Part shown: one piece after another, positions 63,660 through 64,000 of the stretch
Position numbering within the stretch: the first letter of the stretch is position 1
How the letters are laid out: the number at the start of each line of letters is the position of its first letter
Assembly (NCBI GenBank): GCA_963513935.1
Contig: OY740772.1
Span: forward strand, 12,308,098 to 12,372,097
Source of the DNA: Aphrophora alni
Taxonomy: Eukaryota > Arthropoda > Insecta > Hemiptera > Aphrophoridae
Length of the DNA: 64,000 nucleotides
Reading direction: 5' to 3'
The notes under the pieces: model-generated
Told to the model about the DNA's origin: nothing
The model's input: only the letters and a program-made list of their open reading frames with translations
Database searches by the model: none
Made by a program: the position numbers and the translations under genes

Positions 63660-64000
63660 CATATTTCAGGTTCAATGTTCACCACCCCTCAGGGTGGCAA
63701 TTCTTAGGTACTTTAGCTGGATATATGTTACACCTTTTTTAACTAGTTTTGGGTTAGGTAATTGTCTTTCACCTTTCCAATCAGGTTTCTCTTGACCAAC
63801 TCTTATTCTTATCTGACCCTGACACTATTATGGTATTCGAGGGATAGGAGTGTTCATTTTATACTCTTTTCTTTATAAGACGATGATGACAGAGAGGTTT
63901 TTGCCTTCTTTAAACAACAAAGAAAAAAATTCATGTAGTCTTTGGTTCGATTGTTCTCTTTCATATTTCCTATCAGTCCATTCTGACCCTGACACTATTA
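63660..64000 (+). repeat. dispersed repeat F2, one full and one partial copy
   Basis: AGCTGGATATATGTTACACC, GTTTTGGGTTAGGTAATTGT, CAGGTTTCTCTTGACCAACT, TCTGACCCTGACACTATTAT, GGTATTCGAGGGATAGGAGT and GATGATGACAGAGAGGTTTT make up the most complete copy (to about 63,920). A second copy starts at about 63,935 (TAGTCTTTGGTTCGATTGTT, ending CTGACCCTGACACTATTA) and runs off the window. Confidence 0.7.

Overview
This is an AT-rich, gene-poor stretch of an insect nuclear genome. GT-AG introns, poly-A signals, eukaryotic transposons and microsatellites rule out a bacterial or organellar source. An interstitial block of the arthropod telomere motif (CCTAA/TTAGG) and the mix of Jockey, RTE-like, Penelope, Tc1/mariner, pogo/Tigger, MULE and piggyBac-like elements fit an insect. 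Hemiptera is my best guess, as inference only. Nearly every ORF here is a transposon relic or a chance frame.

Host coding sequence. On the + strand there are four convincing exons and one anonymous one. A C2H2 zinc-finger terminal exon (12,501-12,670) ends in a stop and is followed by poly-A signals. About 7.6 kb downstream, three exons (20,270-20,340, 23,367-23,589, 28,553-28,683) encode the C-terminus of a BEN-domain protein, with consistent intron phases, a stop and a poly-A signal. The zinc-finger exon and the first BEN exon are entered in the same phase (phase 1). The simplest reading is alternative 3' terminal exons of one transcription-factor gene whose shared upstream exons (perhaps a BTB domain, as in lola, fru, br and ttk) lie left of the window. 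A separate anonymous phase 0-0 exon lies at 50,526-50,690.

Mobile elements by region. 0.3-8.7 kb: pogo-type MITE, relics of an RNase H-bearing LINE, a CR1-like LINE 3' end and two further RT fragments. 9.2-16.2 kb: dispersed repeat F1, a foldback, a Penelope-like (PLE) relic, a Tc1/mariner relic and a CR1/Jockey-type RT relic. 17.7-28.3 kb (mostly introns of the BEN transcript): two more PLE relics, a decayed pogo/Tigger transposase, a mariner relic and several long-inverted-repeat elements. 33-43 kb: foldback, two copies of a large composite repeat (F3+F1), a 120-bp satellite of eight units that seems to derive from F1, a mariner 3' end and a tandem duplication. 45-46 kb: a non-autonomous piggyBac-like element keeping an acidic transposase N-terminus. 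52.2-57.5 kb: a Jockey-clade LINE (intact 889-aa ORF2, ORF1 5'-truncated and with one in-frame stop) inserted with an 11-bp target duplication into the transposase relic of a MULE-type DNA transposon. 60-64 kb: further copies of dispersed families F1, F2 and F4, a tRNA-derived SINE-like segment and an RT C-terminal scrap.

The labels F1-F5 are my own names for families recognised by comparing segments within this window; boundaries are approximate and none was checked against a repeat library.
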